Shown here piece after piece: positions 49,201 to 57,471 of a stretch of DNA of 64,000 nucleotides. Numbering within the stretch: position 1 is the stretch's first letter; every line of letters begins with the position of its first letter. The stretch covers positions 1 through 64,000 of the forward strand of contig NZ_QWET01000006.1 of the NCBI RefSeq assembly GCF_003573545.1. The letters are read 5' to 3'. Under the pieces are notes generated by a model that worked only from the letters and a program-made list of their open reading frames with translations, was not told the origin of the DNA and made no database searches. The position numbers were made by a program, and so were the translations under genes. The DNA comes from Mariniphaga sediminis (GTDB lineage: Bacteria > Bacteroidota > Bacteroidia > Bacteroidales > Prolixibacteraceae).

Positions 49201-49649
49201 TTCCACTGGTATTCGTTGGCATACGAGGAATTATTTGAAAATACCACTTCGCAGGGTGCAAATCCGTTATTCCCTACCGAAACGATTTTGAAAATTGCCT
49301 GCGGCTCATTCTCTTTGTATGCCAAAACTTCCACACTCACATTCCCAATATCCCCGCCAAAATCATCTTTGAAATACCACACAATTGCTTTCTCCCGGCC
49401 CGGACTAACATTGTTGCCCACATCACCATAAGCAGAAGAGGTTTTCACCTGACTTCCTCCGGAAGTAATAAACAAAACAACGCTAAACGACTTTGCCTCG
49501 TCCGTTTGGACCAGATCATAAGAGATAAGTAGTTTCTCGTCTGCCAGACTTTTGGAAACATTTGTGGCATAATTTTTCTGAGACATTACTGTTTTCCCTG
49601 CAAACAGCAACATTAGCGTTAAAGCAAAATAAGTTATACATCGTTTCAT
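46275..49649 (-). CDS. Exported seven-PKD-domain protein of the T6SS locus
   Basis: A 1124-residue protein counted from the ATG at 49649, which begins a clear signal peptide (ALTLMLLFAGKTVMSQ). A short beta-domain (to about 115, ending GNVSVEVLAYKE) is followed by seven PKD domains, each marked by W[ND]F[GA]D and a preceding Asn-Ala-Asp/Glu pattern (QWNFGDP, RWNFGDP, RWDFADP, FWDFGDP, SWDFGDP, AWDFGDP, KWNFGDF), between about residues 120 and 755. The last 350 residues are propeller-like repeats (DGGFAITGYW, DGYAIASHS, DGGYLIAGTQ). It is the last gene of the tssG-K-E-F operon. Its job is unknown; a periplasmic or outer-membrane T6SS component is likely. Confidence 0.75.
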   Translation of the reverse strand: MKRCITYFALTLMLLFAGKTVMSQKNYATNVSKSLADEKLLISYDLVQTDEAKSFSVVLFITSGGSQVKTSSAYGDVGNNVSPGREKAIVWYFKDDFGGDIGNVSVEVLAYKENEPQAIFKIVSVGNNGFAPCEVVFSNNSSYANEYQWNFGDPTSSVRNLSFEKDARHIYENGGVFSISLTARNTQLNMESTYYQSIEIKTHDPVTADFDIINNNQLPPAKVSFKNTSENADSYRWNFGDPSLGRKNESDSKEETVKYKNAGTFKVQLIVKNNFSGLTDTITKDVVVESEKVAEAGFIYTRSSETAPSTVTFKNTSSNAERYRWDFADPSSGDKNSSEETDPAHLFSEPGTYKVQLSAWGKGMKKPATFSEVITINELPKPPEARFSVSNNNMIGPVTVIFNNNSLNATRFFWDFGDPESGKENTSDKKEPSHTYKKGGRYKVVLTASSPGFSRESVATDWVVVTSPSVPEIALTAKFIVENNNNPAPAIVKFTDSSSNADSFSWDFGDPDSDENTSVLKNPVHIYSEEGRYKVTLTVKNDNADQTDTFTDFVVVTGQPKPVKEEKSAEVAEVAEVQQVKEEVAVSPVAGFNIEIPEGKNVAPARIIFSNTSENADSFAWDFGDPSSGSSNVSIQKNPEHVFQSPGEYKVTLAVLSKSSGKEDVFEKTVVVSKPKAPPIADFEINLKGEFTPLTAEFKNLSSNADTYKWNFGDFDSNNNESTALAPSHYYQMPGNYIVTLEATNSETGEVAQASKEISFKSSYSTYIKSDDFDKENENVLSLVNLPGNEYLAVMKQDGKGSSVLKLDNSGKITGRKDFDFYVYEIIPTQEATSFMMVGLDPSGKLLIMEIDPALKTGEPVYFQENQNFKTDFAYPQLALAVNNELGIAANTVGGRYPLDISFQKADKSGRIVPFTDRTFKYVGNKMFTDIIPTSDGGFAITGYWQEKDKSPLLILFGKIDRRAHGDIHLISSEMNIIGCDIENSYQGGFAILRGEEIRSNMYEISFTLVDKDGGPTDCANLLPCSVKSDDVLRYKPSMIKIDDGYAIASHSYSGSDYDITLYWVDKSGNELIRYEVLSLPGDQFVMDLVNAEDGGYLIAGTQKVNGKMKALIIKTDPWGKLNK

Positions 49650-49702
49650 TTTCCCATATTTTTTAGCTATTCCACAACCATCTAAATCATTTCCGCAAAA
49701 CA

Positions 49703-51541
49703 TTATGTTGTAAAAACCCGGTACGGCAACAGATTGATCGAATCCTGTTTTAACCTGACCTTCAATGTTTCTGTTTTATGCCATAGTTCATCGCTTGTTA
49801 AACTGTTCTTTTCTTTAAACAAGAGGTGAATATCCAGTGTACGAACCATACCCTTTCCGGGCGAGTGTCCCAGTTCCACCCCCTTTTTTATCTCTACCGA
49901 CTTTACATTGTTGCCAAATAATTCATAGCAGAGGGCTTTTATATCCTCAGCGGTAACAATCCTCCCTTTTGACAACAAAGACCGTCTTAAGGTATTCAAC
50001 TTTTCTTCTTTTGTCAGTTTTTGCCTTCCTCCAACTGAATGGGTAAAAAGTTCCAGGCTTTTATCGTCCAAATCAACTCCCCTTAAAACAGAAAGACGTG
50101 ACCCCGGACGAATATTATTTGCCTGTTCTCCGGCCACGGACCAAAACTGTACATTGATTTTATCATAATCAGAATTTGACTCCATAATAAGATATGAATT
50201 CAAATCATTGGCTACACCCGATGTATCAATGCGTTGTTGTAACCGTGATATAATCTGGTCGAGCTGTTTGAGCTCAAACGAAATCAAATCGGCTCCTTTC
50301 ACAGAAAAAGCTGCCGCTTCGTCTCTGACCAAATCAATAAGATGCGCGATAGTTTCCCTGGCATCACGTGAATCAAAGCGTGCAATTCCTCCCTGTCTGA
50401 CCAGGTATGTATTTTCACCCTCTGCACCATCCATCGAACTGCGCGGCGAATAAACCAGATCCCTGCTATCTGAAACTCTGGCTACGTCAAAAAATAAATC
50501 GTCGGTCAGCAACGGAATCACATTGGTTCCTTTCACAATGGAATGGGTATATTCATTCAACTCCCTGTTTACCAACGGAAAGCAATTCAAAGAAACCACC
50601 AAATCATCTATTTCCTCATCCGAAGCAGCCTGCGCCATATCAATCTCAACCCAAAGAATATCTTCGCTGAAAACATCCGGCTTTTCCTCAGAGAAATATT
50701 CCCCAAGCAAATTCGATGTACCCTCCAATCCGGCAAAATCCTTTAACAAATAGTCACCGTCTGACAGAGTCATAAAATTCTTTTCGTAAAAAGCATTAAT
50801 AAATCCGGTGGCTTTAAATGAAATATTATTCTCCTTCTCCAGCAGGCGGGTAAGTGAGTTTTCAGAATCCGGTTCTGTTCCTGTTCCGTTTTGGAATAGC
50901 ACCTCTTTCCCATTTATTTTCCATGTTGCATTTTGCAGTGAATGATAAAAACGCTCCTCCAGCACAAGATTTTTGAACGTGAAAAACAGCGTCAGCCCAT
51001 CTAAAATTTCAATCAGCGGATCCATTTTAATTCCCAGATACAATGTGGAATTCCCGGCAGTGCTTTTTCGGGACGTTTCGGCCAGTATTTCCTTAAAACG
51101 GCCATCCACTCCATATAAATGTTTTCCGGCAAACAGATATTTAATTTCGCCGTTAAAAAGCGTAGTGCGTTTTGCCGGAGTAAACCAGATATCTTTTTTT
51201 GTGGCACCTTCCTTCCCGGGCAACTCCCTGGAAAAACTAAACTGATAATAATCATTTATCGTTACGCGGGCTTGCAATGGTTTTGCATAAGCGATGGCAT
51301 GGGCAGGAAAATGGGTAAACATATTCTGCCTGAAAAGTACCTCAAGTAATTTGTCCACAACCCGGGCATCTGCCCTTTCTATCTCACGCGATGTATTGTA
51401 TAGTTCTTCCGCAAGTGCCCCTAATATTAACCCCAGTACCGGATCAAATGAATTAATATCCTGTACATCGGGATAGCCCCAAATTTTTGAGGCATTTCTA
51501 ATCATTCTTCTTTTTATGGAATCAATGGTATCAACCGGCAT
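49703..51541 (-). CDS. tssF: T6SS baseplate protein TssF
   Basis: A 612-residue baseplate wedge protein. The N-terminal part (IRNASKIWGYPDVQDINSFD, PVLGLILGALAEELYNTSRE) and the following FPAHAIAYAKPLQARV fit TssF. The C-terminal half contains LRRSLLSKGRIVTAEDIKAL and ends with a gp6-like region. TssF forms a 2:1 complex with TssG around the VgrG hub. It lies 49 bases after tssE on the same strand. Confidence 0.86.
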   Translation of the reverse strand: MPVDTIDSIKRRMIRNASKIWGYPDVQDINSFDPVLGLILGALAEELYNTSREIERADARVVDKLLEVLFRQNMFTHFPAHAIAYAKPLQARVTINDYYQFSFSRELPGKEGATKKDIWFTPAKRTTLFNGEIKYLFAGKHLYGVDGRFKEILAETSRKSTAGNSTLYLGIKMDPLIEILDGLTLFFTFKNLVLEERFYHSLQNATWKINGKEVLFQNGTGTEPDSENSLTRLLEKENNISFKATGFINAFYEKNFMTLSDGDYLLKDFAGLEGTSNLLGEYFSEEKPDVFSEDILWVEIDMAQAASDEEIDDLVVSLNCFPLVNRELNEYTHSIVKGTNVIPLLTDDLFFDVARVSDSRDLVYSPRSSMDGAEGENTYLVRQGGIARFDSRDARETIAHLIDLVRDEAAAFSVKGADLISFELKQLDQIISRLQQRIDTSGVANDLNSYLIMESNSDYDKINVQFWSVAGEQANNIRPGSRLSVLRGVDLDDKSLELFTHSVGGRQKLTKEEKLNTLRRSLLSKGRIVTAEDIKALCYELFGNNVKSVEIKKGVELGHSPGKGMVRTLDIHLLFKEKNSLTSDELWHKTETLKVRLKQDSINLLPYRVFTT

Positions 51542-51590
51542 CTTTTCTGACTATTTTATTTTGATGAAAATCTCAAACAAGCATTTACAC

Positions 51591-52025
51591 TTAATAGGAA
51601 AGCGGGCCAATGAAAAATGTTTCGAAATGCTGAAATGGTTCATTCGTTTTATCAATGACCCCGTTTATTATCATCTTTATTTGTGTCTTTATTCTTTTAT
51701 TATGAACTTTTGTACTTATTTCAACCTGCTCAATTTGCAATTCAATAGACACATTTATTAACCTCTTCTCATTGTTACGAATAGAATCAAGAATAGATTT
51801 TTTCAGTTCATCTTTTAAATAATGGGTGTTGTAAATATTCTCGAAATCGTAATCAGAGATTTCTGTACCAAAAAACGGGTCGTGCCTGACTTCCCTGTAT
51901 GAGGTAGCCGTAATTAAATGGATCATGTTATGGATCGATTTTTTCAGGTCGATCCGGCGAACTTCTTTTTGACTGATAATTTTGCTTATTGCAACCGGTA
52001 TGTCAAGATAATCAGGCACGATCAT
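51591..52025 (-). CDS. tssE: T6SS baseplate protein TssE (gp25-like)
   Basis: A 144-residue gp25/GPW-like protein that starts the sheath on the baseplate. The central motif SYREVRHDPFFGTEISDYDF, an EIS-type variant, replaces the EFRV...IGNY pattern of Proteobacteria, and the C-terminal IELQIEQVEISTKVHNKRIK strand pair completes the fold. Start at 52025; 14 bases after tssK. Confidence 0.8.
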   Translation of the reverse strand: MIVPDYLDIPVAISKIISQKEVRRIDLKKSIHNMIHLITATSYREVRHDPFFGTEISDYDFENIYNTHYLKDELKKSILDSIRNNEKRLINVSIELQIEQVEISTKVHNKRIKTQIKMIINGVIDKTNEPFQHFETFFIGPLSY

Positions 52026-52039
52026 TTTTTTAAGTTAGT

Positions 52040-53176
52040 TTAATCTGCTAAAAAGCTCCGTTTCGGCTTCTGTTCTTTTACAAAAATGTTGGTTTCCTTC
52101 TTTTTGCCAATGTAAGCCAACGACTCCAGCTTATCGAACAGAAGAGCAATAATCTGGATAAACTCAGTGAATTGTTCCACGCTAAAAAGGAGATCAAAAT
52201 GCCGGTATTCAAAGTTGATACAATACACCAGCAATTTTTCAAAATCGCCCTGTTTCAGTTCCGACCAGTTGGTAAAATAGTTTAGCAGTTCTTCTTTGCT
52301 TGCTGCGGCATTTGAATCAATGGTATTTCTAATCACCCTGGCGGCGTTGGCAATATACATGAACAGATAAATTGGCGGCAAATCAGAAATCTCCCATTGC
52401 AAACGCAAATGATTCTCTGTTACATATCGGAGCAGGTTTTCTGAAAGAGACAGCACCGACCTGGCCAGGCTGGTATCCTGCTTTTTTTCATTTACCTTCC
52501 GGATAATACTTAGCAGATCGAGTTCGAGCTGACTAAAAAACTTCCCGGCTGATTCATAAAAACGTGCCAGTTCCTGATGGCTCTTTACCGTCATGCAGGG
52601 GGGAATATAGTCGTCATAAATTTCGGGAGTCCCGTTTTCTATTTTTAACTTCCCGATAAAAAATGAAGCTGGGTGAACTCCCTCTTTTGCCAGCTGTTTT
52701 TCCGACATAATACTTACTTTATAGGACGGAACGGCAAAAGGATACCGGGGTGGATCCTCCCGGGCATCCAGGTCTCCAAATGGCTGGCGGTTAAAGGGAT
52801 CAACCGACAGTAGAATAAAATAATCATCCCCTTCTTCTTTGGCTGCCAATTCCAACTCCTTGGAAATGTCCACCTCCAGTTCAGGCAACTGATGTTCTTC
52901 CAAAATTTCAATTCGCGTGCCCCCCTGGCAAACTGCACGGCATTGAAAAATTTTTACCTTAAGAAACTTTTGGTTGTCAATTTTAATCACTGTTTTTTCT
53001 GCCCCTTCCGATTCAGCGCCCACAGGGAGTAATCCGTAATTTTTACTGTTCAAAAACAATCCCAAAACATCATTTAACCTGTCAGTAAATGCATTTTCCT
53101 GCTGAATAAAATGCTCTTTACTGATGTTCATTCCGTTTTCCCAGTTGACACTTAGGTACTTCAATTTTGGCGACAT
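52040..53176 (-). CDS. tssK: T6SS baseplate adaptor TssK
   Basis: A 378-residue protein with the TssK N-terminal signature WENGMNISKEHFIQQENAF, in place of the WxxGMFLxPQHFQ found in Proteobacteria. TssK trimers link the baseplate wedge TssF/TssG to the membrane complex through the C-terminal head. The protein is shorter than the classical form of about 445 residues, mainly in the middle and C-terminal part, which agrees with a different docking partner in the TssN/O-type membrane complex. Confidence 0.85.
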   Translation of the reverse strand: MSPKLKYLSVNWENGMNISKEHFIQQENAFTDRLNDVLGLFLNSKNYGLLPVGAESEGAEKTVIKIDNQKFLKVKIFQCRAVCQGGTRIEILEEHQLPELEVDISKELELAAKEEGDDYFILLSVDPFNRQPFGDLDAREDPPRYPFAVPSYKVSIMSEKQLAKEGVHPASFFIGKLKIENGTPEIYDDYIPPCMTVKSHQELARFYESAGKFFSQLELDLLSIIRKVNEKKQDTSLARSVLSLSENLLRYVTENHLRLQWEISDLPPIYLFMYIANAARVIRNTIDSNAAASKEELLNYFTNWSELKQGDFEKLLVYCINFEYRHFDLLFSVEQFTEFIQIIALLFDKLESLAYIGKKKETNIFVKEQKPKRSFLAD

Positions 53177-53221
53177 AATTTTATGTATGATTTAGTTATT
53201 TATTTTCATCTCAAAAAGCCA

Positions 53222-54172
53222 CTACAGGACTGTGCTGTAACCCAAAAGCGAATTTTTGGTTTCCGGATCTAAAACAAAAGTCTTTTGCTTCTTGTCCGAT
53301 ACCAACTGGGTCTCAACATCAAGTTCTACCGGCATAAAATAACCGTAGAAACAATTCAACAGCCTGTCAGCCGCCCGGTTTTCAAAAAAGTCCCTGACAT
53401 GGGTATTTTTCAGCGGCCCCACCTTCACCACCAGTCTGCCTATAAATCCCGAAGCCTTTTTACCGATAACCATATCTTTTCCCAGCTTTGACCAGCCTAA
53501 GGCGCCCCCCCGGGGTTTATCCTCAACTTCCGAACCGTTGAGCTCTTCCGGTTCCCAGGGGTCAAGTTCAATACTTACATCTTCTCCCAGAATGCTTTCA
53601 AGGCAACGGGCAGTGATATTGTAATTCCCGGCAATCTGATGGGCATAAGGCAAAAGCTTTATTAATCTCGAGGCGTACAACGGAGGAATTTTCCTGTCGA
53701 TTTTCCAAAACCCCGGAATTAGCCCATTCAAAAAATCGGAATACAGTCGCCGGAGTACCTCTGTTTCTTTCTCTACCACATTCACATTCTGAAAAAAAAT
53801 CTCATGTTCGAATGGTCTGAAAAATTTACGAATGGATTTCTCCTCCCCTTTAATTTTCATCGACTCTTTTGCCATATCATCCCCCGAAGCATTTTTGTTA
53901 TCGGAGAAACTATGGAAAAGAGCCTCGGGAAGGCCATCGTATATTCCGGCTCTGTTTAAATGAACACTCAGCGACTCGTCGCCGTTTTCGAAATCCTCCA
54001 CCTCACTTCGGTCAATATCAAAAGACCACTTCCGTTTAAAAGGCCCGTCGAATACCGCCAATACATCCTTTTGAGAAATATTGTCTTCTCCTAGCAGGCA
54101 AGAAATAACATATTCTGCCCTCAAATCAAAAAGCAAGGTGTTAATATATTCCGATTTCTCTTTTAAGTTCAC
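53222..54172 (-). CDS. tssG: T6SS baseplate protein TssG
   Basis: A 316-residue baseplate wedge protein with a GTG start at 54172 directly behind an in-frame stop, so no longer form is possible. Visible features are FRPFEHEIFFQNVNVVEKET, ITARCLESILGEDVSIEL and the C-terminal RLVVKVGPLKNTHVRDFFEN. These agree with the TssG family of T6SSiii. First gene of the minus-strand T6SS operon, 45 bases ahead of tssK. Confidence 0.78.
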   Translation of the reverse strand: MNLKEKSEYINTLLFDLRAEYVISCLLGEDNISQKDVLAVFDGPFKRKWSFDIDRSEVEDFENGDESLSVHLNRAGIYDGLPEALFHSFSDNKNASGDDMAKESMKIKGEEKSIRKFFRPFEHEIFFQNVNVVEKETEVLRRLYSDFLNGLIPGFWKIDRKIPPLYASRLIKLLPYAHQIAGNYNITARCLESILGEDVSIELDPWEPEELNGSEVEDKPRGGALGWSKLGKDMVIGKKASGFIGRLVVKVGPLKNTHVRDFFENRAADRLLNCFYGYFMPVELDVETQLVSDKKQKTFVLDPETKNSLLGYSTVL

Positions 54173-54469
54173 TTAACTAGTTGTATAATATATCTTTTGT
54201 TTCAAAAAAGACCTTCTTTAATACAAAGGATTTAAGCGCCAATACATCCTTTATCAAGCGGGAAATACAAAAATTAATATGCCTGTTGACCCTTCTGAAG
54301 CAGGATGTTCATTTTGTTCAACAATTTAAAAAAAAATAGGGAATAATAAAAAAGAAATTTCGCTGCTTATTATTGCCTGCTTTTCAAGGGAATTCCGACC
54401 ATTATCCGGAAAACCTTCACAAAAATTACATTGATTTTACTAAGTGAGTATGCTGTATTTGAGGCTATT
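54173..54469. other. 297-base promoter region of the tssG operon
   Basis: An AT-rich gap between btuG and tssG. It should hold the promoter of the minus-strand T6SS operon and the 3' end of the btu transcript (which runs towards tssG). No strong terminator is seen after btuG, so read-through of the cobalamin-controlled transcript into the T6SS genes, also on the minus strand, cannot be excluded. Confidence 0.4.
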
Positions 54470-55510
54470 TCATCGAAACATAAAATCGGAAGGGTTTATC
54501 CCTGCTTTAAACGAATCAATGACAGCCCCTCCCGGAGAGTAACGGTAAACAATGGCATCCTGGGTGTAGTCGATGGCATCGGAAACATATATTTCACCGT
54601 TCACCGGGTTAATACCAAAACTATAAAAAAGCTTTTTCCCTGCCGGAATGAATACGGAATCAGGCAGCTGTCTGCTGTTCACGGGCATTTTACAAATTCC
54701 TTTGTTTATGTAAAAAAGAGTATCGCCTGTTCCGTCTATTTCAAGGTCTGAGGGAAGCGCACCGGTTTCAAAACGATAAATCTGCTCTACTGTAAAAGTT
54801 AGTGGGTCGAGACGGCTCAGCGCCGGAAGGTCATTTCCTGCCGGAGAACCTTCGTAACCTCCGTCAGAGAGTACCCAGATTTTACCGTTCTTATCCACTT
54901 CCAAATCTCGTGGTTGGAGCGGAACCCTGATTTTGGTTATCATCTGATCGGTTTCGGTATCGATGACCAAAATATTTTGGTCAAAAGACCATGATGATAC
55001 AAAAAGATATTTTCCAACCTGTACCATCTGTTCCGAGGAGTGTCCTTCCAGTTCGATACTACCTGTAACTTCCAGGGTTGAAGGATTAAACAGGGTAATA
55101 TTCCCGGCATACAAATCAGATATATAAGCTTTCTCATCCGAAATAAAGTGAATATAACGTGGCGAATTTAGCCCTTCTACTGCCCCCTTAAATTCAACTG
55201 TGCGGGCATCCACCACATAAATTTTACCTGAGTTGTTGACCACTAAAAACAACTGGTTGTCGCGCAATGCCAAGGATTGTAATACATCGCCCAGGGGGGC
55301 GTTATTCCGGGCATAAAACAACTGGTTTGTTACAGTTTTCCTTTCGGGATGATAAAAGGAAAGCGAACCGTTCCCGTACATAAAATTCCCCTCACAGGCA
55401 ATAAAAACACCGGATTCGGTGTCAAGATCAAAAAATACAGTTTCGACCGGCTCCTCACTGCATGACCAGATTACTGTCAGCAAAAAAGCTATTTTTATCC
55501 AATGCTTCAT
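54470..55510 (-). CDS. btuG: BtuG-like surface cobalamin-binding propeller lipoprotein
   Basis: A 346-residue lipoprotein from the ATG at 55510 (signal MKHWIKIAFLLTVIWSC); acidic residues after the Cys (CSEEP) fit a surface export signal. The seven-bladed YncE-like propeller includes GVFIACEGNFMYGNGSLSFY, PRYIHFISDEKAYISDLYAG and YIDPSDFMFR-type ends. In Bacteroides BtuG caps BtuB and binds B12 with very high affinity. Its ATG overlaps the stop of btuB by four bases (ATGA), and the operon starts with a cobalamin riboswitch, so the role is well supported. Confidence 0.88.
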   Translation of the reverse strand: MKHWIKIAFLLTVIWSCSEEPVETVFFDLDTESGVFIACEGNFMYGNGSLSFYHPERKTVTNQLFYARNNAPLGDVLQSLALRDNQLFLVVNNSGKIYVVDARTVEFKGAVEGLNSPRYIHFISDEKAYISDLYAGNITLFNPSTLEVTGSIELEGHSSEQMVQVGKYLFVSSWSFDQNILVIDTETDQMITKIRVPLQPRDLEVDKNGKIWVLSDGGYEGSPAGNDLPALSRLDPLTFTVEQIYRFETGALPSDLEIDGTGDTLFYINKGICKMPVNSRQLPDSVFIPAGKKLFYSFGINPVNGEIYVSDAIDYTQDAIVYRYSPGGAVIDSFKAGINPSDFMFR

Positions 55511-57471
55511 TCTTTTCGGTATTTGAATGCAACAGAAAATGTATAAAAGCGACCAGGCATAGGGCGCCACAAAATACTCTGATAATTCAGATCAAACAGG
55601 TTTTCAACGGCACATTTCAGGTTCAGCGAAAAATCCTTCCACAAAACCTGTTTACCAAAACTTAGCCGGCTCAGCCAGTAAGGATTCAGCACCTGCTCAA
55701 AATCCGATTCCTGATTGCTCGATCTGGTGAACCGCTTCCCTATCCCATTCAAATCGTATTTCAGGGTAAATTTTTTCCAGGTGCTGCTGAAATAGATTCC
55801 CCCTTTATGCTTCGGAATGTAAATCAACTGCTTGCCACGCGATTCATCTGCCGAACGTTCGGCATTCAGGTTAACAGTACTGGTAAACGCATAATTCCCT
55901 CCGGAACGAAACCGGAATTTTCGCCACTCCAGATCTGCGGTAAAGCTGTATTCGATTCCCTTCGACAATACGTCTTTTACATTGTTTGCTTCCCAGTAGT
56001 AAGCTCCGTTGGAAGCAGGGCGCCAGATAATCCAGTTTTCCACCTTCGACAAAAACCCGGTCAGTTCATTTGTAAAGACAACTTTTCCTATCCGAAAATC
56101 GCCGGCCAGGGAAACATCTCCCGTATAACCATCTTCGGGCAAAAGGTCCGGGTTACCACCGGGCAGCCAGTACAAATCATTGAGGGTAGGCTTGTGGTAG
56201 TTCCTGGCCACATTCGAACGTAAAATAACGGGCACTTCTCTGAAAACCTGCCACTCAACGCCGGCAGCAGGAATGAGCGGTACCACATGTTTGTCATAAT
56301 TTTCGGATCGTATTAACACAAAAGCTGCCAGCCGTTCCGATGGTTTAAAGTGCAAATTGAACAATAGACTGGTTTCCAGCCGGTTTTCCTTGTATCCCCC
56401 GCTACTCACATTGTCTTTGGCCTCCACTTCATGGTAATTAACATCGACACTGACCGTTGCAAAGTATTGGTCGCTGAACTTCCTGAAAATCCGCAGGTGG
56501 TTCAGAAAACTTGTTTCCGAACTTTTGGAATCTGCATTTACAAACTGAAATTCCGGAGTTGCCCGGTAGTAGTCGAGTCGTGTAGTATTCAATCCGGAGA
56601 AAAAATGGTAATTCAATCCTTCAGAGTATTTTTTCCAGTCGTATTGCACTCTGAATTGCCGATCCTCCTGGTACTCTTCACGTTCACTTCCCTGGTAAGA
56701 CATCAGCTGCGGCAGGTTGCGCTTGCTCTCCTGGTACCACAGCCGCACCCCCGACACTTTATTTTCAGCATGCCGAAGATAAAACTCCTGAAGAATACCG
56801 GCTTTCCGGTAATCAGCATTTTTCAGGGTATCATTTCTTTTGGGGATAACTCCCGAGTTGTAAAACGGGAAATCGTTTTCGGAGCCTTCATAAAATATTC
56901 TTGTAGAAGACTGGAATTGTTTCCCGCCCATTCCCAGTTTCAAAAACGATTTTCGCGAATGGAAAGAGCCGGTTTCGGCCATTCCCTCCAGATGCAACCG
57001 GGTACGCCAGTCAGGATTATTGCCTAAATGAATACTGCCGCCCAGGGCCCCGCTTCCCTTCGTAAGGGAACTGCCGCCATGCAACAGATAAATTTCATCG
57101 GTAAAGAATACCGGAAGCAGCGACAAATCAGCAAACCCGCGCATGGGCGAGTTCAGGTTCATGCCGTTCCACAGCACCTGGGTATGGGAGGCTGCTGTTC
57201 CACGAAAACTGGCAGTGGCTGCCGAGCCCCTTCCATAGGACTTTACAAAAACCGGTGAATAATCGGAAATCAGTTCCGAAAGATCGGTAGTCAGCGAAGA
57301 AACCCTTTGCAGCGAATCGGTGCGGGTAATTTTTAATCCTGCTTCTTCTACCCTCTTTTTAGCCAACACTTTTACCTCCTGTATCCGGACGGTATCCGTA
57401 AAGTTTTGGCCGTTTACAAATACACAAACCACTGAAAGGAGCAAAACCAATAATGTTTTCAATCCCCTCAT
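55507..57471 (-). CDS. btuB: BtuB-type TonB-dependent cobalamin transporter
   Basis: A 654-residue outer-membrane receptor. The signal peptide (LLVLLLSVVCVFVNG) is followed by the TonB-box area and a plug with FRGTAASHTQVLWNGMNLNS and GSSLTKGSGALGGSIHLG; the barrel ends in FYTFSVAFKYRKE. The FRGT-SHTQVLWNG signature is typical of Bacteroidota BtuB. Its ATG overlaps the stop of the preceding gene by four bases and its stop overlaps btuG in the same way, so the three genes are translationally coupled under one riboswitch. Confidence 0.9.
   Translation of the reverse strand: MRGLKTLLVLLLSVVCVFVNGQNFTDTVRIQEVKVLAKKRVEEAGLKITRTDSLQRVSSLTTDLSELISDYSPVFVKSYGRGSAATASFRGTAASHTQVLWNGMNLNSPMRGFADLSLLPVFFTDEIYLLHGGSSLTKGSGALGGSIHLGNNPDWRTRLHLEGMAETGSFHSRKSFLKLGMGGKQFQSSTRIFYEGSENDFPFYNSGVIPKRNDTLKNADYRKAGILQEFYLRHAENKVSGVRLWYQESKRNLPQLMSYQGSEREEYQEDRQFRVQYDWKKYSEGLNYHFFSGLNTTRLDYYRATPEFQFVNADSKSSETSFLNHLRIFRKFSDQYFATVSVDVNYHEVEAKDNVSSGGYKENRLETSLLFNLHFKPSERLAAFVLIRSENYDKHVVPLIPAAGVEWQVFREVPVILRSNVARNYHKPTLNDLYWLPGGNPDLLPEDGYTGDVSLAGDFRIGKVVFTNELTGFLSKVENWIIWRPASNGAYYWEANNVKDVLSKGIEYSFTADLEWRKFRFRSGGNYAFTSTVNLNAERSADESRGKQLIYIPKHKGGIYFSSTWKKFTLKYDLNGIGKRFTRSSNQESDFEQVLNPYWLSRLSFGKQVLWKDFSLNLKCAVENLFDLNYQSILWRPMPGRFYTFSVAFKYRKE

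Noticed and set aside
46275-49649. PKD protein as TssR or TssP
   Set aside because: No family-specific motif of these proteins could be identified by eye; kept as an unassigned component.
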